64,000 bases of DNA, taken from positions 148,259 to 212,258 of the forward strand of contig NZ_QKNY01000005.1 of NCBI RefSeq assembly GCF_003605575.1. Direction: 5' to 3'. Shown piece after piece: positions 27,779 to 36,686 of this stretch. The notes beneath the pieces were generated by a model that was not told the origin of the DNA, ran no database searches, and saw only the letters and a program-made list of their open reading frames with translations. A program made the position numbers and the translations under genes. The number at the start of each line of letters is the position of its first letter. The first letter of the stretch is position 1. The DNA comes from Halonotius aquaticus. Its GTDB lineage: Archaea; Halobacteriota; Halobacteria; Halobacteriales; Haloferacaceae.

Positions 27779-27913
27779 TCAGTGGACGTCGACTTCCTTG
27801 ATGCCGCCGCCGCGTTCCTTCAGGAGGACGCGGTGCCCGCAGTACGGACAGCGAACGCCGCCGTACTCATCGAGCGTTACGTCGCGTTTACAGCGCGAGC
27901 ACTTGTAGCTCAT
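27779..27913 (-). CDS. rpo12: DNA-directed RNA polymerase subunit Rpo12 (P)
   Basis: This 44-residue zinc-binding subunit is too short for routine gene calling. The translated frame begins [19 protein letters not shown] and continues with [17 protein letters not shown]. Both C-x2-C knuckles are intact, as expected for Rpo12/Rpb12. Its ATG lies two bases after the eL43 stop, and its stop is eight bases before pcc1, so the three are an operon. Confidence 0.95.
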   Translation of the reverse strand: MSYKCSRCKRDVTLDEYGGVRCPYCGHRVLLKERGGGIKEVDVH

Positions 27914-27915
27914 TC

Positions 27916-28185
27916 TTACTCCTCGTCTTCGGCGAGGGCGGCGCGGATCGAACGAGTTGCCTGCTGGCCGCCGGGGGTCTGGGGCTTGTAGGCACCGCCG
28001 GTGAACTTCTCGCCGGTTTCCTCGTTGACCCAGATGCCGGTGCCGACGCGGGTGACATCGTCGCCGTCGACCTCGGCGTCCTGCATTCCTGCTTCGATTT
28101 CCTTGACTCGTTTGCGGGAGACACGCCCGTACCGGGCACCAAATCGGCCGGCACTGCCGGTGGATCGTGCTTTGTCCTCAGCCAT
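27916..28185 (-). CDS. Ribosomal protein eL43 (L37Ae) without its zinc finger
   Basis: The protein has 89 residues. The N-terminus [19 protein letters not shown] and the later [16 protein letters not shown] and TRSIRAAL segments mark it as eL43 (L37Ae). The usual two C-x2-C pairs on either side of GTGIW are absent, and the protein has no Cys at all. The positions carry Asp, Val, Asn and Glu instead. This appears to be a cysteine-free variant that must fold without zinc. It is the first gene of the eL43-rpo12-pcc1 operon, which argues that it is the functional copy. I cannot exclude a second, zinc-binding copy elsewhere. Confidence 0.88.
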   Translation of the reverse strand: MAEDKARSTGSAGRFGARYGRVSRKRVKEIEAGMQDAEVDGDDVTRVGTGIWVNEETGEKFTGGAYKPQTPGGQQATRSIRAALAEDEE

Positions 28186-28251
28186 AGTGCAACACGATAC
28201 CGCCAGCGCGAATAAAAAGCTGTTGAGTCGGCCCGAAGGCCCCTGCCGCCG

Positions 28252-28986
28252 CTAGCGCTGTGTCGCCGCTTCGAGTCGCTCTCGTTCCGCACGCAGCAGC
28301 CGTTCCCACAGCCCAAACAGCGTGCTGTCGAGCCCGTAGGCCGCATCGATCTCCCGAACCCACGCGTCGTCGGCGAACAACGCAGCCTGAAACCGACGTA
28401 CTCGCGGCGACAGCGACTCCCGGTGACCGGTGTAGCACGCGAGGCTCTCCTTGCGGGTGCGGTCAACCAACTCCTGTGGCACCACAATCCCGGACTCACG
28501 GGCAACGTGGACGAACCATTTGAGATGGAGGATCGCATCCGCGAGCACGAACCGCTCGCGGAATCCTGTGAGGTGGGTCGGCGCCGGTCGGCCGTCAACA
28601 AGGGCGTTGGCTGGTCGACTGAATCGCGGCACCGAGACGGACAGCCCACGACAGTACGGGTCGGCGACCTGTCGCAGTCGGTACTCACAGTATCGTACCG
28701 GCCCCAGGAGGCTCACCTCATACCACAGCGGCAGCCACTCACAGAACGGCTCGGAGAAGACGGCATCAGCCAGCAGGTCGGCCGCAATCGATCGCCGAAC
28801 CGCGGGCGAAACCGACGCCGGTGGCCGCCCGTTCCGCATCGCCTCAACGCCGGCCTGGTAGTCGACGAACTCGGCGGTGTCGAACCCCATCTCGTCGGCG
28901 ACGCCGTCGACGTATTCCGCGCCGATCCGGTACCAGTCGGCGAAATCCGCGGCGGTGTGAAGCCGGAGCAAGGAGAGAACGCTCAC
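28252..28986 (-). CDS. Haloarchaeal protein of unknown function
   Basis: The protein has 244 residues, mostly helical, soluble, with aromatic-rich segments (WLPLWYEVSLLGPVRYCEYRL and LHLKWFVHVARESG, shown in part). It has few Cys and no recognised catalytic motif. It is divergent from the rhodanese-MBL gene, with a 100-base shared upstream region, and 66 bases before the eL43 operon on the same strand. Codon use is native. I do not recognise the family. Confidence 0.65.
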   Translation of the reverse strand: MSVLSLLRLHTAADFADWYRIGAEYVDGVADEMGFDTAEFVDYQAGVEAMRNGRPPASVSPAVRRSIAADLLADAVFSEPFCEWLPLWYEVSLLGPVRYCEYRLRQVADPYCRGLSVSVPRFSRPANALVDGRPAPTHLTGFRERFVLADAILHLKWFVHVARESGIVVPQELVDRTRKESLACYTGHRESLSPRVRRFQAALFADDAWVREIDAAYGLDSTLFGLWERLLRAERERLEAATQR

Positions 28987-29086
28987 ACCGGGTGTCCGGA
29001 CGGGGCGGCCTTAGCGTCATCGACAGGATTCGAGCGCGGTGGCGAACCGACGGGAGACTTTTCGTCGCGCCCGCCGAGAGACAGGT

Positions 29087-30235
29087 ATGGGACAGTCGAT
29101 CTCCGCCGAGACGTTCCGTGATCGCCTCGACGCCGGCGAGTCGCTGACGGTCGTCGACACCCGATCCGACGAGGGGTTCGTGGCGTGGCGGGTGCCCGGC
29201 GCGATCCAGTACCGCTACAACGCCTTTCAGGCGTTCGACCGCGCCGAGTTCGAGGCCGAAACCGGTCTCACCCCCGAGGACACGATCGTCACGATGTGTG
29301 CCAAGGGCCAAACCTCGGACGCGCTCGCCGACGATCTGACGGCGGCCGGCTACGAGGATGTCGCCGTCGTCGAAGGCGGGATGGAAGCCTGGAGCGCGGT
29401 CTACGACCACGTCACCATCGCCTACGAGGATTTCACCGTCGTCCAACTCCAACGCCGCGCGAAAGGCTGTCTGGGCTATGTCGTCGAACGCGACGGCGCG
29501 GCCGCGGTCATCGACGCGACACGGCACACCGATGAGTTCCGCGCCGCAGCCGACGCCGTCGACAGCGAGATCGTCGCCGTCTTCGATACCCACGTCCACG
29601 CCGACCACATCTCCGGCGGCCGCCAACTTGCCGACGAACGTGGCGTCCCCTACTACCTCGGCGCGGATGCCGCCGACCGCAGCGTCGCCTACGACTACGA
29701 GCCGCTTTCGGCCAACGAAGTCGTCCATGTCGGCGATCTCCCGATCAAGGCACTCTCGACACCCGGCCACACCTCCGAGATGGTGAGCTATCTGCTTGGC
29801 GATGAGGCCGTCGTCACGGGCGATACGATCTTCGTCGACAGCGTCGGGCGAACCGAACTCCAGTTCGGCGACGGCGAGGCGACGACCGGCGCGGAGCTGC
29901 TGTATGACTCGCTGCACCGCACGCTGTTGGCCGAACCCGACTCGGTGAACGTCCTGCCCGGCCACTTCTCGGTCGCCAGCGACGGAACCACACCGATCAC
30001 CCACGGCGAGCCGGTGGATACGACAGTCGGCACCCTCCGGACGGGGCTCGACGTGCTGCAGGCCGACCGCGAGAGCTTCATCGATCGCGTTACCGCGACG
30101 CTGCCCGAAAAGCCGCCGAACTACGAGGAAATCATCGGGATCAACAGCGGCCGTGAGACCGCTGACGACGAGCAGGCAGCTATCGAACTCGAACTCGGCC
30201 CGAACCGGTGTGCCGCCGAGATCGACGCCGACTGA
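29087..30235 (+). CDS. Rhodanese plus metallo-beta-lactamase hydrolase, persulfide dioxygenase-like
   Basis: The protein has 382 residues from ATG 29087. Residues 1-105 form a rhodanese domain with active-site loop MCAKGQTS carrying the Cys. Residues about 115-340 form an MBL domain of the glyoxalase II/ETHE1 branch with THVHADH, TPGHTSEM, VTGDTIF and LPGHF metal ligands. Fusions of this kind oxidise glutathione-type persulfides in sulfur metabolism. Haloarchaea use gamma-glutamylcysteine, so the true thiol is unknown. The rhodanese precedes the MBL domain here. The gene is alone on the plus strand. Confidence 0.9.
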   Translation: MGQSISAETFRDRLDAGESLTVVDTRSDEGFVAWRVPGAIQYRYNAFQAFDRAEFEAETGLTPEDTIVTMCAKGQTSDALADDLTAAGYEDVAVVEGGMEAWSAVYDHVTIAYEDFTVVQLQRRAKGCLGYVVERDGAAAVIDATRHTDEFRAAADAVDSEIVAVFDTHVHADHISGGRQLADERGVPYYLGADAADRSVAYDYEPLSANEVVHVGDLPIKALSTPGHTSEMVSYLLGDEAVVTGDTIFVDSVGRTELQFGDGEATTGAELLYDSLHRTLLAEPDSVNVLPGHFSVASDGTTPITHGEPVDTTVGTLRTGLDVLQADRESFIDRVTATLPEKPPNYEEIIGINSGRETADDEQAAIELELGPNRCAAEIDAD

Positions 30236-30262
30236 GATCAGTTGGTCGCGGCCGGCGTGGGA

Positions 30263-31819
30263 TCAGTCGAGATCGAGGAAATCAAGCGAACAGTTGTCGG
30301 CCACCAGCGCGGCGGCCCGGGCGTACGGTGACGGCTCAGGTGTCGCTCCCGTCGGTCGCTCGCGGCCGGCTGCCTCGAACACTCGCTCGACGAACGCATC
30401 TCTTGCCGTTCCGGTTTCGAACAGCCCGTGGAGGTAACAGCCCAACACGTCGCCCGCGCTCGCACCGAGTGCGGCACTCGCGTCGCCGTCGCGGGCGAAC
30501 GGCCGCTCGACAGCCGCCGTCGCCTCGGTTGTCCCCATGTGGATCTCATAGCCTGACACCGATCCGCTCGCGCCCGCAAGCGGGCCCGCCCCGTCGAGTT
30601 CGAACGTGGTGTCAACAACCCGTTTCTCCGGCGTAAACGTCGTTTCAACGGGTAAGAGTCCAACAGCCGGCAGCGTCGTCGACGCCAACTCCGTCGCCGC
30701 CGCGCTGCTGGCTTCGGTGTCGACACCGCGGAGTCGTTCGCCGAGGAGTTGATAGCCGCCACAGAGGCCGACAATGGGGCCGTCGAACGCCCGGAGTTCG
30801 TCGTCGAAACCGGCCTCACGGATCGCCAGCAGATCGTCGACCGTGTTTTTTGTGCCGGGGATCACGACCGCGTCGGCGTCGGCGAGCGATGCGTCAAGGG
30901 GGACGTAGGCGATCCGAACCCCCGGCTCGGCGGCCAGCGGTTCGAGATCAGTGAAATTCGAAACGCGTGGGAGTCGCGGAACGGCAATCGTCACTGACTG
31001 CTCAGCGTCGACGCCGTCGGCATCGCCGCGGACGGCGCGCTCGTCAGTCGCTGGGAGGTCGACGCTGTCCTCAGCGGGCAGCCCTGGATCGTCGTAGGGG
31101 ATGACGCCGAGCACGTCGACACCGGTTCGCTCCTCGAAGGCGTCGACGCCGGGAGCCAGCAGGTCGGCGTCGCCGCGGAACTTCGTGATGACGACGCCAA
31201 TGACTTGGTCGCGGAGGTCGTCAGGCATGAGTTCCAGCGTGCCGACCAGCGAGGCGAAGACGCCGCCGCGTTCGATGTCGCCGACGAGCACGATGTCGGC
31301 ATCGGCGAAGCGAGCGGTTTCGACGTTGGCGAGATCGCGGTCGTGGAAGTTGATCTCCGCGATCGAGCCCGCGCCCTCGGCGACGATCACATCGTGGGCG
31401 GCCGCGAGTCGGTCGTGGGCGGCGACGGCGGCCGCGCGGGCTGTTTCCCAGTGGTCGTCGTAGTAGTCGCCAGCCGCGTAGTGGCCGACTGCGACGCCGT
31501 CGACGACGAGTTGGGATTCGCCCTCGCCGCGGGGTTTGAGCAGAACCGGGTTGCAGTCGGTCGTCGGCGAGACATGGGCGGCGCGGGCCTGGACGTACTG
31601 GGAGACACCGATTTCGCCGTAGGCGTCACCGTCGCCATTGCCGTCCTTGTCCATCGTTTCAGGTGCACGCGGCACCGCCCGCGCGTTGTTGCTCATGTTC
31701 TGGGCTTTGAACGGCGCGACCGAGATGCCGCGATCAGCCAGCAGCCGACAGAGCCCCGTCGCGACCGTCGATTTGCCGACGTGGGAGGCGGTGCCGGCGA
31801 CGAGGATCGTGTGGGCCAT
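30263..31819 (-). CDS. cbiP: Cobyric acid synthase CbiP
   Basis: This enzyme amidates four carboxyl groups of adenosylcobyrinic acid diamide using glutamine and ATP. The protein has 518 residues. The N-terminal ATPase domain starts with [14 protein letters not shown] and the family motif FKAQNMSNN (about 38-46). The C-terminal amidotransferase domain has the nucleophile Cys in [11 protein letters not shown] and the His in GCYLHGLFE. Its start is one base past the stop of the adenosyltransferase gene, so it is the last gene of the cobD-cobA-cbiP transcript. Confidence 0.95.
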   Translation of the reverse strand: MAHTILVAGTASHVGKSTVATGLCRLLADRGISVAPFKAQNMSNNARAVPRAPETMDKDGNGDGDAYGEIGVSQYVQARAAHVSPTTDCNPVLLKPRGEGESQLVVDGVAVGHYAAGDYYDDHWETARAAAVAAHDRLAAAHDVIVAEGAGSIAEINFHDRDLANVETARFADADIVLVGDIERGGVFASLVGTLELMPDDLRDQVIGVVITKFRGDADLLAPGVDAFEERTGVDVLGVIPYDDPGLPAEDSVDLPATDERAVRGDADGVDAEQSVTIAVPRLPRVSNFTDLEPLAAEPGVRIAYVPLDASLADADAVVIPGTKNTVDDLLAIREAGFDDELRAFDGPIVGLCGGYQLLGERLRGVDTEASSAAATELASTTLPAVGLLPVETTFTPEKRVVDTTFELDGAGPLAGASGSVSGYEIHMGTTEATAAVERPFARDGDASAALGASAGDVLGCYLHGLFETGTARDAFVERVFEAAGRERPTGATPEPSPYARAAALVADNCSLDFLDLD

Positions 31820-31820
31820 C

Positions 31821-32513
31821 TCAGTATTCGGTGCCGGAGCGGGCGCGCTGACCGGCGTCGATCGGGTGTTTGTGCTTGCTGATCTCGGAGATCAGATCGG
31901 CGTGGTCGGTGAGATAGGTCGGCTCCGCGTGGCTGCCGGTGAGCACGAGTTCGAGATCGTCGGGTTTGGTCTCGATGAGCTCACAGACCGCCGCTGGGGC
32001 AACGAGGTCACGGTCGGCAGCATAGAGGAGCTCGTCGAGAATTAACATGTGGACGCCATCGGCGGGGTCGCTATCGAGCGCAAATGGGGTGGTGAGATCG
32101 GCGTCGGCTGCGGCGGCGACGAGTTCTTGGGTGCGCTCGAAGCCGGCGTCGGCCTCGGATTCGTGGTCGGCCTCGCGGCTCCCGTCGGCCATGTTGTGCC
32201 ACCCGTAGTGGCCCGTATTCTCGTAGGAAAACCCCGGCATCGCCGCGATCGCGTTGTACTCCCCGCGCACGTCGTCGACGCTGTCGGCACCGCCTTTCAT
32301 GAACTGCAGCATGTGGACGCGGTAGCCGTGGCCGGCGGCGCGGAACCCCATGCCCATTGCCGCAGTTGTCTTGCCCTTACCGTCGCCCCAGAATGCTTGC
32401 ACGAGGCCGAACTCATCGGGTGCGGCCGGCTCGATGGGCCGAGCCTCGGGGGCGACGCCGCCACCCGGTGTTTGGCGATGGCCGGGCGTGTCGGCTCCGG
32501 AATCGGATGTCAT
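31821..32513 (-). CDS. cobA: Cob(I)yrinic acid a,c-diamide adenosyltransferase (CobO/CobA type)
   Basis: This enzyme attaches the upper 5'-deoxyadenosyl ligand to cobalt. The protein has 230 residues. An acidic N-terminal extension of about 35 residues precedes the P-loop [14 protein letters not shown]. Family regions LILDELLYA and [11 protein letters not shown] follow, and the C-terminus has the [15 protein letters not shown] tail. The gene lies between cobD and cbiP on the same strand. Confidence 0.95.
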   Translation of the reverse strand: MTSDSGADTPGHRQTPGGGVAPEARPIEPAAPDEFGLVQAFWGDGKGKTTAAMGMGFRAAGHGYRVHMLQFMKGGADSVDDVRGEYNAIAAMPGFSYENTGHYGWHNMADGSREADHESEADAGFERTQELVAAAADADLTTPFALDSDPADGVHMLILDELLYAADRDLVAPAAVCELIETKPDDLELVLTGSHAEPTYLTDHADLISEISKHKHPIDAGQRARSGTEY

Positions 32514-32569
32514 ACAGCCTTCTTGGACGCCAGGGGTATCTCAGTTGTGTTCAGCCGATGGGGATGCCG

Positions 32570-33583
32570 CTATACACCGAACGCCGAAAGCAGGCGATCG
32601 TTCTGGTGGGCTCGTTTTACCGCGACGCGGATATGTGAGTCAAGTCCGCGGAACGTCGTCGCATCGCGGACGGTAAGCCCTGCCTCGCGGGCTTCTGTGA
32701 GCACCTCGTCGACCGGCTCGCGTGTCTCACAGAGCAGAAACGGGGCCTCCGAGGGGTAGACCCGAAACCGCTCGGCCAGGCGGTGTCGCATCCGTTTGCG
32801 CTCGGTGTCGACGCGTTCCCGTGTCTCAGCGACAAAGTCGGTATCGGCGAGACAGTGGGTACCGACGGCGGCGGCGGGCGTACTCAGTGCCCACGTCGGT
32901 CGCGCAACGTTGAGTCGCTCTCGGAGGTCGCCGGTAGCGACGAGAAAGCCGGCCCGAAGCCCCGGCAGGCCGAAGATTTTCGTCAGCGATCGGGCGACGA
33001 CGACGCCAGGGGTGCCGGCAAGCGAGGGCTCGCTGGTAAAATCAAGAAATGCCTCATCGACTAACAGCACCGTGTCGGCCGACCGACACCGATCGGCGAG
33101 GGCTTGCAGCCTCGCGTGATCGTAGCTCTCACCGGTCGGATTGTTCGGGTTGCAGACGATCACCATGCGGTGGGCGGCTGGATCGATATCGGTGATCTCG
33201 TCGTGGCGGACAAACGTTGGCTCGCCGCCGTGGAGTCGAACCTCGCGGGCGTACTCGCCGAAACTCGGTTGGGGGATGGCGACGCTGTCGCCGTTGGCGA
33301 TGACGACCGAACACAACAGGCGCATGCCGGCTAACCCGCCGGCTGTCGGGATGATCTCGGTGCCGGTGACGCCAATGTAGTCGGCGGCCGCCGCCCGGAA
33401 CTCACAGTAGTCGTCGGTCGGATACCGGCCGGCCGCCGAGAGGGCTGCCTCATAGACCCCCGAGACGCCGTCGGGCGTCTGTGGGTTTGTGTTGGCACTA
33501 AAGTCAACAAGCTCTGGGTCGGATTCGCCACCGTGGGGGACACGGGTCACGGCGTCGATCGCGTCTGGATCCACAGGAGACAA
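32570..33583 (-). CDS. cobD: Threonine-phosphate decarboxylase-like aminotransferase
   Basis: The protein has 337 residues of the PLP fold-type I class (histidinol-phosphate aminotransferase relatives). Visible motifs are SANTNPQTP near the N-terminus, CNPNNPTG, the LLVDEAFLDF segment and the PLP Lys in SLTKIFGLPGLRAGF. In the cobalamin context the expected product is (R)-1-amino-2-propanol phosphate, the linker to the lower nucleotide loop. Sequence alone cannot fully separate it from a HisC-type enzyme, but the operon position supports CobD. It is the first gene of its transcript, with an AT-rich promoter directly upstream. Confidence 0.88.
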   Translation of the reverse strand: MSPVDPDAIDAVTRVPHGGESDPELVDFSANTNPQTPDGVSGVYEAALSAAGRYPTDDYCEFRAAAADYIGVTGTEIIPTAGGLAGMRLLCSVVIANGDSVAIPQPSFGEYAREVRLHGGEPTFVRHDEITDIDPAAHRMVIVCNPNNPTGESYDHARLQALADRCRSADTVLLVDEAFLDFTSEPSLAGTPGVVVARSLTKIFGLPGLRAGFLVATGDLRERLNVARPTWALSTPAAAVGTHCLADTDFVAETRERVDTERKRMRHRLAERFRVYPSEAPFLLCETREPVDEVLTEAREAGLTVRDATTFRGLDSHIRVAVKRAHQNDRLLSAFGV

Positions 33584-33660
33584 TTAGTCGTGAGTGATAT
33601 AAACATTATTTTGTTATTTTGTACTCAAAACTCGGATCAGCGAGGCTTCGTTTGTCTCAC
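33584..33660 (-). promoter_or_regulatory. AT-rich promoter region of cobD-cobA-cbiP
   Basis: The 77 bases between cobY and cobD contain a run of A/T-rich sequence (ATATAAACATTATTTTG, near 33597-33613) that on the minus strand supplies TATA-like elements. It is the only such stretch in the cobalamin cluster, which indicates that cobD starts a separate transcript. No riboswitch-like structure was seen. Confidence 0.45.
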
Positions 33661-34308
33661 TCAAAGTTTCGTTTGGTCAGTGTGATCCAGCCAGCGTTCG
33701 ACCGCCCGACGATCCTCCGGTCGATTGATATTGAACGCAAGTCGGTCATCCACCCACACCACTGTTCGGCCGGCACCGTCGCCGACGACGTTGAGCCCGG
33801 TCGGCACGACGGGCTCCCCATCGGCTTCGGTGGTTGTCTCCGCGCTGACACCGAGGGCCGCTGTGAGCGCGGCCGGCACACAGACGGTCAAGGAGTCGCT
33901 GCCGGCGGTCGCGGCTGCCCGATCGACGTGGCCGGCCGTGACCAATGGGAGGTCAGCGGCGACCGTCACTGTCGGCGTCTTGAGTTGTGCCACTGCTTCG
34001 CCGAGGTCGGCGACGTAGCCCTCGCCTGCGGTGGTGATACACTCGACACCGTCGACCTCGGCGAGATGGGCGGCCGTCTCGGGGGTCGCCGGCGAGACTG
34101 CCGCGGCAACCGTGGTGAGCGAACTCGCCTGGAGCGCGCTCACGACCCGGTCGATCATCGGCTCGCCGCCAACATCGACAAGCGGCTTTTCGGTGTCGCC
34201 GACTGCTGGCCGGAGCCGCGTTCCCTCGCCGCCACACATGACCAGTCCGGTTGTCGCTCGCGTCTCGTCCGCGGTCGTCGCTTGCTCCTGATTTAGCTCA
34301 GGATCCAT
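33661..34308 (-). CDS. cobY: GTP:adenosylcobinamide-phosphate guanylyltransferase CobY
   Basis: This is the archaeal replacement for bacterial CobU: it activates adenosylcobinamide phosphate with GTP. The protein has 215 residues. The nucleotidyltransferase loop VMCGGEGTRLRP is at about residues 23-34, preceded by a short acidic extension. VAADLPLVTA provides the metal-binding Asp region. The start overlaps the end of cobS by 16 bases. Confidence 0.92.
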   Translation of the reverse strand: MDPELNQEQATTADETRATTGLVMCGGEGTRLRPAVGDTEKPLVDVGGEPMIDRVVSALQASSLTTVAAAVSPATPETAAHLAEVDGVECITTAGEGYVADLGEAVAQLKTPTVTVAADLPLVTAGHVDRAAATAGSDSLTVCVPAALTAALGVSAETTTEADGEPVVPTGLNVVGDGAGRTVVWVDDRLAFNINRPEDRRAVERWLDHTDQTKL

Positions 34309-35069
34309 ACCGACACCCCCACGTGCAGTGCGAGTGCCCGACCCACCTCGTTTGTCGCCCCGAGGAGGTCACCGCTCACGCCGCCGAGTTCGCGGTGCCC
34401 CCATGTCAGTATCGCCAGCCCGACGGCCGGACCGGTCGCCACCGCAGCCACCAGCGCGACTGCCAGCCCGTCGGGGGCGGCCGCGACCGCCGGCAGCGAG
34501 ACGAGGATGGCCGACGCAAACGATCGGTGATCAAGCTCGTCGACGAGGTGGGCACCGAGGCCGTCGTGAGCCGACCGGCCGTAACACGCGACGAGGGCCA
34601 TCCCGAGTTTCGCACCGACTTCCGCGGCGACGACGAATCGGAACGCTCGCCACGAGCCGATGCCCGCAAACGACAGCACGCCGAGTGTCATCACCAGCAG
34701 TGTCACGCCCAACAGGAGGGCTCCGCCGACACCGGTAGCCGAATCCTTCAGTACCGCCCGCATGCGATCAGCGTCGCCGTGAACTGCCAACGCATCACCA
34801 AGATCCGCCAGCCCATCGGCGTGGGTGACGCCCGTCAGCAGATAGATACCACCGAGGTAGGCCGCCACCAGCGTCGGCGGCTGCACCGGGAGGAAAAACA
34901 CCCCGCCACTAAGGCTGCCGACGAGATAGCCGACCACCGGGAGGCTGTAGGCTGCCCGCCGGAAGGCATCCCAGTCGGTTTCGCTGCCGCCGACCGGGAT
35001 CCGGGTGAGAAAGCCGACCGCGCCGCGAATCGCGCGGCCGACGGACACGATGGGACGTGAGTCAGACAC
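34293..35069 (-). CDS. cobS: Adenosylcobinamide-GDP ribazoletransferase CobS
   Basis: This integral membrane cobalamin synthase joins adenosylcobinamide-GDP to alpha-ribazole or its phosphate. The protein has 258 residues and six or so membrane helices. The N-terminal GAVGFLTRIPVGG and the catalytic-type YLLTGVTHADGLADLGDAL (with the D-x-x-D pattern) are diagnostic. It overlaps cbiB upstream by eight bases and cobY downstream by 16. Confidence 0.94.
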   Translation of the reverse strand: MSDSRPIVSVGRAIRGAVGFLTRIPVGGSETDWDAFRRAAYSLPVVGYLVGSLSGGVFFLPVQPPTLVAAYLGGIYLLTGVTHADGLADLGDALAVHGDADRMRAVLKDSATGVGGALLLGVTLLVMTLGVLSFAGIGSWRAFRFVVAAEVGAKLGMALVACYGRSAHDGLGAHLVDELDHRSFASAILVSLPAVAAAPDGLAVALVAAVATGPAVGLAILTWGHRELGGVSGDLLGATNEVGRALALHVGVSVWILS

Positions 35070-35991
35070 CGACGATCACCGCCGTTGTGAGCGCGGCGAG
35101 CCAGCCGGCCCGGCCGACGAGGGCGACCCCGCGGTGGCCCTCGGTCGTCGTTGGCAACGATGCCACCGAATTGAGTGTGTAATGGTCGGGCTTTTCGAGG
35201 CGGACGCCGAGGCCAGCCGCCAGCGTCGCCATCGGCCAGCCGGCATTCGGCGAGGCCGGCGTTTGCGCCCACCGCTGGCCCATCAGCAGCGGGTCGGGTG
35301 ACAGCATGGCCGCCGAGAGGGCCAGTGCCGTCAGCCGCGCAGGCAGCCACATGACGAGGTCGTCGAGCCGCGCGGCCGCCCAGCCGACCGGTTTCGAGCG
35401 GTATCCGACCATCGAATCCATCGTGTTGACGGCCTTGATCCACGCCGCTGCTGCTGTCGCCACCGCCAGCGTCGCGACGGGGGTGAGCCACCGGCTGGCG
35501 ACGACGCTCCCAACAGCGAAGCCGGCCAGCGGCGCGACAAAGCCGTCCGAGAGATTCTCGGCCGCGCTCTCGACGGCCGCGCTCCGAACGTGACCGGCCG
35601 AAAGGTCGGTGGCATCTCGACCAGCCAAGGCGAGCAACGCCTCGCGTGCGCCCGCGATATCGGTTTCCGTTTGCTCAAGGACGTCGCCAGCTGTCGTACA
35701 GAGCAACCGAAGACTCACCGCTGAAAACAAGACGAGGGCGGCGACAACGCCACCCGCCAGCGGTTCGATGTCGCCAGCGAGCCCGACGCCGAGGGCGACG
35801 ACCGCGGCCGCAAGCAGCGGCAGACAGAGGGCCCCAACAGTACCGACAAGCCGAGGCGCGGGCCACGAGCGATCGAGCGGGCCGACCAGCCGACCGACCC
35901 ACACGACCGGATGCAGCCGAGCCGGTGGCTCGCCGACGACGCGGTCGAGGCCGACAGCCGCGAGGACGACGCCGGCAGCCATCAGCGACAT
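35062..35991 (-). CDS. cbiB: Adenosylcobinamide-phosphate synthase CbiB
   Basis: This membrane enzyme couples adenosylcobyric acid with aminopropanol phosphate. The protein has 309 residues with several membrane helices. Family motifs include DRVVGEPPARLHPVVWVGRL near the start and the VNTMDSMVGYRS segment (about 190). It overlaps the HAD gene by ten bases and cobS by eight, within a tightly packed four-gene operon. Confidence 0.94.
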   Translation of the reverse strand: MSLMAAGVVLAAVGLDRVVGEPPARLHPVVWVGRLVGPLDRSWPAPRLVGTVGALCLPLLAAAVVALGVGLAGDIEPLAGGVVAALVLFSAVSLRLLCTTAGDVLEQTETDIAGAREALLALAGRDATDLSAGHVRSAAVESAAENLSDGFVAPLAGFAVGSVVASRWLTPVATLAVATAAAAWIKAVNTMDSMVGYRSKPVGWAAARLDDLVMWLPARLTALALSAAMLSPDPLLMGQRWAQTPASPNAGWPMATLAAGLGVRLEKPDHYTLNSVASLPTTTEGHRGVALVGRAGWLAALTTAVIVGV

Positions 35992-36626
35992 GGCTGGCCC
36001 TCAGTGAGGCTTGCTTTGAGGTTGGGCAGCGACGTTTCGGCGATGTCGATGAACTCGCCGCCGCAGTCGGTGATCCCGCCGTCGGTCGCGGGCGTGTCGC
36101 CGACAACGACGAGGTCGGCGGTCTCGACATCGAGCTGGCGGGCCACCGTTTCGAAGGCCCGCGGGTCGGGTTTGCGCCAACCGCAGTCGACGCTGACAAC
36201 AACGGCGTCGAAGACTTCGCGGTCAAGTGCTGATCGGCGGAGCGTTCGGGCCACTAGCTCAGGCACCGCACAGTTCGACAACAGGCCGACCGGGCCGACC
36301 TCGCTGGCGGCGGCAACGGCCTTGACCGCGCCCGTGCGGGTCTCGACGACCGGATCGAAGGCGTCGATGACGGCTTGGCCGGCGGTGGTGTCCGACACGT
36401 CGACCCCGCGGCTGGCGAGGGCGGCGGCGACGTGGGCCGGTAGTGGGACTTCGGCTCCTTCTTCAGCGTTACTATGGGGTTCGCGGTAGGCACTCGCCCA
36501 GTCGTCGGGGACGGTGATCCCGCGGGCGGCGAGTGCATCGGCGACGGCCGCCGCTGGTTCGGGGGTGTCGTCGATGGCGACGAGCGTGCCGAACAGATCG
36601 AAGGCGGAGGCGGCCGTGGCGGTCAC
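35982..36626 (-). CDS. HAD-superfamily hydrolase at the head of the cobalamin operon
   Basis: The protein has 214 residues. Motif I reads FDLFGTLV: the nucleophile Asp is present, but the +2 acid typical of HAD phosphatases is Phe, as in haloacid-dehalogenase-like members. Motif II Ser is in GLLSNCAV, the Lys region is in CGWRKPDPRAF, and the terminal acids are in VVVGDTPATD. Its ten-base overlap with cbiB ties it to cobalamin assembly. It could replace the alpha-ribazole-phosphate phosphatase (CobC/CobZ) missing from the cluster, but the absent second Asp weakens that idea. A housekeeping role on another phosphate ester is equally possible. Confidence 0.85.
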   Translation of the reverse strand: MTATAASAFDLFGTLVAIDDTPEPAAAVADALAARGITVPDDWASAYREPHSNAEEGAEVPLPAHVAAALASRGVDVSDTTAGQAVIDAFDPVVETRTGAVKAVAAASEVGPVGLLSNCAVPELVARTLRRSALDREVFDAVVVSVDCGWRKPDPRAFETVARQLDVETADLVVVGDTPATDGGITDCGGEFIDIAETSLPNLKASLTEGQPCR

Positions 36627-36686
36627 GATGAATGGATGTGCTACCTGCGGCTTGAAAACATCGGTGCCAGCCGGGCTGTGGGTGTC

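Noticed and set aside
28844..30004. Minus-strand frame of 386 codons opposite the rhodanese-MBL gene
   Set aside because: It covers both the MBL gene and part of an adjacent gene antisense, with no domain.
33584..36686. Cobalamin riboswitch in the cobalamin cluster
   Set aside because: No B12-box-like sequence or leader long enough for a riboswitch is present. The genes mostly overlap.
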